In this document: piece by piece, positions 61,374 through 64,000 of the stretch
Layout: each line of letters starts with the position of its first letter
Position numbering within the stretch: the stretch's first letter is position 1
Assembly: GCA_022829145.1 (NCBI GenBank)
Contig: CM040742.1
Coordinates: 5,763,538 to 5,827,537 of the forward strand
Origin: Albula goreensis
Taxonomy: Eukaryota; Chordata; Actinopteri; Albuliformes; Albulidae
DNA length: 64,000 nt
Direction of reading: 5' to 3'
Notes under the pieces: model-generated
Seen by the model: the letters and a program-made list of their open reading frames with translations, nothing else
What the model was told of the DNA's origin: nothing
Database searches by the model: none
Position numbers and translations under genes: made by a program

Positions 61374-62261
61374 ATCCATGCTGTATGATTTTGTTCATGC
61401 TGAAACATGCACGCTGAAGAGAGAAACTGTTGATTTGTGTTTGAGGTATCTGCATTGTGTGCAGAGTTATTGCTGTCAAAATCCATATCATACTTGAGTC
61501 AGGATTAAATGTATTTTTTTGTGATTGCTGATAAGTACAGTCACTGATGTTTGCTTTCTGATGTTTAAAAACCTGGGCAGAATAATTTTAGGATCTTTTT
61601 TTTTGTATTTATCAGTAGTGTGAAATCTGTTTAAAGTGTAAGTGCGATCAATGCACACAATTTACCAGTCATTGTGACTTGATGAATAAGATTTGTATGC
61701 ACATCTCCTCATTTAATCTCACTATCGGTAAATAAATAAATTCAGATATGATGCGCAATGATGTTTTTCGATACATGACGTTACCTGTAAAATCGTGGGA
61801 TGGTATAATGTGCTTAATGCCAGATAAGAGCTGGCAAAGTTTATGATCGCCAGGTGAATTGCATTATGGGATCCAAAGGCTAACTTAGGTGACTATATCC
61901 TCTGTAGTTTAGCCGGTGCCAGAGAGTTATAAGCATTTGTGGAGCGGGCTTTGTCCCCTTCTGACCTTTGAAAGAAAAGTGCTGTATTCTCCCTGCGCTA
62001 ATGTGGCGCACCCCCAACCTTCTCTGCCCCCCTGCACCTTATCTCCTCTCCCCTGGGATGTTGAAGGCTTGGCAAAGTCAGGTAAACCATCTTAACTTCA
62101 TTTTACTCCTGACTGTTTCTGTTTCTTTCTCATTCAGCGCCCATCTTTATGCTTGAAGGAGAGCTATTACGTTTTTGCTTAAAACCATTTCCATTTCCAA
62201 TGTTTTCCCATCTCCAGTTTCCAATGTTTGCTCATTCATGGAAATAACTGAGTTTAAATGA

Positions 62262-62345
62262 GCGTGCAGCAGTTACATTTTACATTACGCTACATTACGG
62301 TATTTAGAAGGCGCTTTTATCCAGAGTGACTGAACGAAGTAACGT
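62262..62345 (+). repeat. Dispersed fish motif fragment
   Basis: TTACATTACGCTACATTACG, TATTTAGAAGGCGCTTTTAT and CCAGAGTGACT closely resemble the phrase, very common in fish genomes, in which short TACAT repeats precede a TTTAGCAGACGCTTTTATCC-like core. It is a degraded copy; family not named. Confidence 0.6.
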
Positions 62346-63221
62346 CATGCTCATACTGTAACATTAGTTGAACAGCTTCGTGTTCGGGCTGTAAACATGA
62401 TGTAGATGTCTCTTCTAGCTGAGGAATGATTTTGATTCGCCTCAATCTTCAGGGAGCTCCATCAGGTTAAAAATACAGCCCCTTGTGGCTAACTTGCTAT
62501 CTTGCTGAGCTGAAGATATTCAAGCCACTGGCTACAGTAGTCACTTGCAGTACTCCTGTACGCAACGGTTCATGTGTCAACATATTTATCATTGCCTTGG
62601 AACAGGTTTAAAGATCAATATTTCAAAGGAATGTGCCTTGTGCCTTGGTGTAGCATGTTCCTGCCCTCCGCGGCATAGGATTGTGAGAAATAGGGATGTA
62701 CAGTCTACATAAATTAATGTCTCCTGGAATATTTTCCACAGTTAATGCTAAAATTAGTATTCATAAATGCTTGAGATTAGTATTCCAGGAAAACACCTGC
62801 TCCTTTACCATGGGGCCGCCAATCAACTTGCAGAAGTGTACGGCATGCAGTGCTCCCGGAAATGCCTCTGCCCTCCTGGAGCTTCTTGTGCGCCGCGGAA
62901 GAACGGAAGTGCCCCCGGCATCTGCCTAGCACAGCTGCCCTTTATCCGAGTGAGTCGTTTACGGCTCACCGTTTGACAACTGACAAGCACCAACACAGAG
63001 TTTGCAGGGCATGACTGAGGAGCGCGGTGGCGCTCTGAATCTTATCGACCTCTCCGGTCTCCTTCCTTTGGCTGAGTGAAGGCTTCACTATGTAAGGCTT
63101 TGGTTCAGGGGGCTGTTCTGGTGCAGTGAAGGCTGTGTTTCAAGTTCCTGTTTGCAGGGGAGAGAGCCCACAGCTGACCAGAGTCATTATCTTTGGTCTC
63201 ATAAAAGTGCCCAGTTCATCT

Positions 63222-64000
63222 GCGTCCACAGCGTCACATAAACATCCTGTTCTTCTGTCCACAGCGTCACATAAACATCCTGTTCCTCTCTGTCCACAGC
63301 GTCACATAAACATCCTGTTCCTCTCTGTCCACAGCGTCACATAAACATCCTGTTCTTCTGTCCACAGCGTCACATAAACATCCTGTTCCTCTCTGTCCAC
63401 AGCGTCACATAAACATCCTGTTCCTCTCTGTCCAGACTCATAAACATCCTGTGCCTCTCTATCCACAGTGTCACATAAACATCCTGTTCCTCTCTGTCCA
63501 CAGTGTCAGCATCACATAAACATAAACATCCTGTTCCTCTCTGTCCACAGCGTCACATAAACACAGCGTCACATAAACATCCTGTTCTAAACATCTGTCC
63601 ACAGCGTCACATAAACATCCTGTTCTCTCTGTCCACAGCGTCACATAAACATCCTGTTCTCTGTCCACAGCGTCACATAAACATCCTGTTCTCTCTCTGT
63701 CCACAGCAGTCACATAAACATCCTGTTCCTCTCTGTCCACAGCGTCACATAAAATCCTGTTCTTCTGTCACATAAACATCCTGTCCACAGCGTCACATAA
63801 ACATCCTGTTCCTCTGTCCACTGTCCATAAACATCCTGTTCCTCTCTGTCCACAGCGTCACATAAACATCCTGTTCCTCTCTGTCCACAGTGTCACATAA
63901 ACATCCTGTTTTCTGTCCACAGCGTCACATAAACATCCTGTTCCTCTCTGTTCAGACTCATAAACATCCTGTTCCTCTCTGTCCACAGCGTCACATAAAC
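63222..64000 (+). repeat. 35-bp satellite array running off the window end
   Basis: Units CAGCGTCACATAAACATCCT plus GTTCCTCTCTGTCCA repeat about two dozen times, with length variants from small deletions (TTCTTCTGTCCA, TTCTCTGTCCA) and occasional truncated or fused units (near 63431, 63510, 63765, 63825 and 63955). Each full unit has a pyrimidine tract ending in CCACAG, a 3' splice-site-like string on the nalf1 sense strand. The ORFs across it on both strands are artefacts of a tandem repeat. The array continues beyond 64000. Confidence 0.97.

Larger units (their letters stand above)
59066..63221. other. Intron 1 segment with paired direct repeats
   Basis: AT-rich DNA. GGGCCTCATTTATTAAAC at about 59413 looks like the end of a fish DNA transposon, but no matching inverted end was found. 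There is a short ATCAT tandem (59971-59994). Two homologous blocks lie at 60532-60650 and 61265-61373. A dispersed motif is at 62262-62345 and a GC-richer patch at about 61930-62060. No gene supported. Confidence 0.4.
13453..64000 (+). other. nalf1: nalf1 intron 1 (start; acceptor beyond the window)
   Basis: Everything after the donor is interpreted as intron 1. No sequence encoding the continuation of the cysteine-rich domain (expected to begin with V-x-YKAWLC-like residues) was recognised to the end of the window, so the intron exceeds 50 kb. Mammalian FAM155A is also known for a huge first intron. Contents are old mobile elements, tandem arrays and possible conserved non-coding elements, listed separately. 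No nested protein gene on either strand is convincing. Confidence 0.8.

Noticed and set aside
63471..63775. Repetitive open frames on both strands (DVYVT/CDAVDRE and HKHPVPLCPQR motifs)
   Set aside because: Artefacts of the 35-bp satellite. The period is not a multiple of three and frames shift with unit-length variants.

Overview
This is vertebrate, almost certainly teleost, nuclear DNA that is mostly non-coding. The evidence is a split gene with a recognisable vertebrate exon, abundant CA/CT microsatellites, (CCCTAA)n telomere-type DNA, and decayed fish-type retroelements and DNA transposons. Bacterial operons, phage genes and CRISPR arrays are absent. The species cannot be named from the sequence.

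Only one convincing host gene is present. Exon 1 of nalf1 (fam155a), encoding an auxiliary subunit of the NALCN sodium-leak channel, starts at 12745 on the + strand and ends at a canonical splice donor after 13452. A CpG-richer leader with at least five small upstream ORFs lies in front of it (about 12050-12744). The start of intron 1 fills the rest of the window, more than 50 kb, with no exon 2 seen. This fits the very large first intron of the mammalian orthologue.

Layout: 1-12.0 kb is upstream intergenic DNA. It holds a broken minus-strand Gmr1-type Ty3/Gypsy element (about 1.95-3.76 kb), a 41-bp minisatellite, a CA microsatellite and a decayed plus-strand LINE (about 8.8-9.6 kb). From 12.05 to 13.45 kb lie the nalf1 promoter/leader and exon 1. 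From 13.45 to 64 kb is intron 1. It contains an LTR-like fragment (19.45-19.99 kb), a 29-bp minisatellite with a dimeric higher-order pattern (31.90-32.43 kb), and a SINE/LINE remnant pair (45.29-45.77 kb). It also contains an interstitial telomeric array (57.34-57.61 kb), a Tc1/mariner-type MITE with TA-flanked inverted repeats (58.59-59.07 kb), and a 35-bp satellite running off the window end (63.22-64.0 kb). Every unit of that satellite carries a splice-acceptor-like motif in the sense orientation of nalf1. Several GC-richer intronic patches are candidate conserved regulatory elements, which only alignment can decide.

No new multi-gene system was found. The most unusual observations are the array of acceptor-like repeats, the higher-order minisatellite, the integrase-before-RT order of the Gypsy relic, the loss of a cysteine that I recall as conserved at the end of nalf1 exon 1, and the multi-uORF leader.
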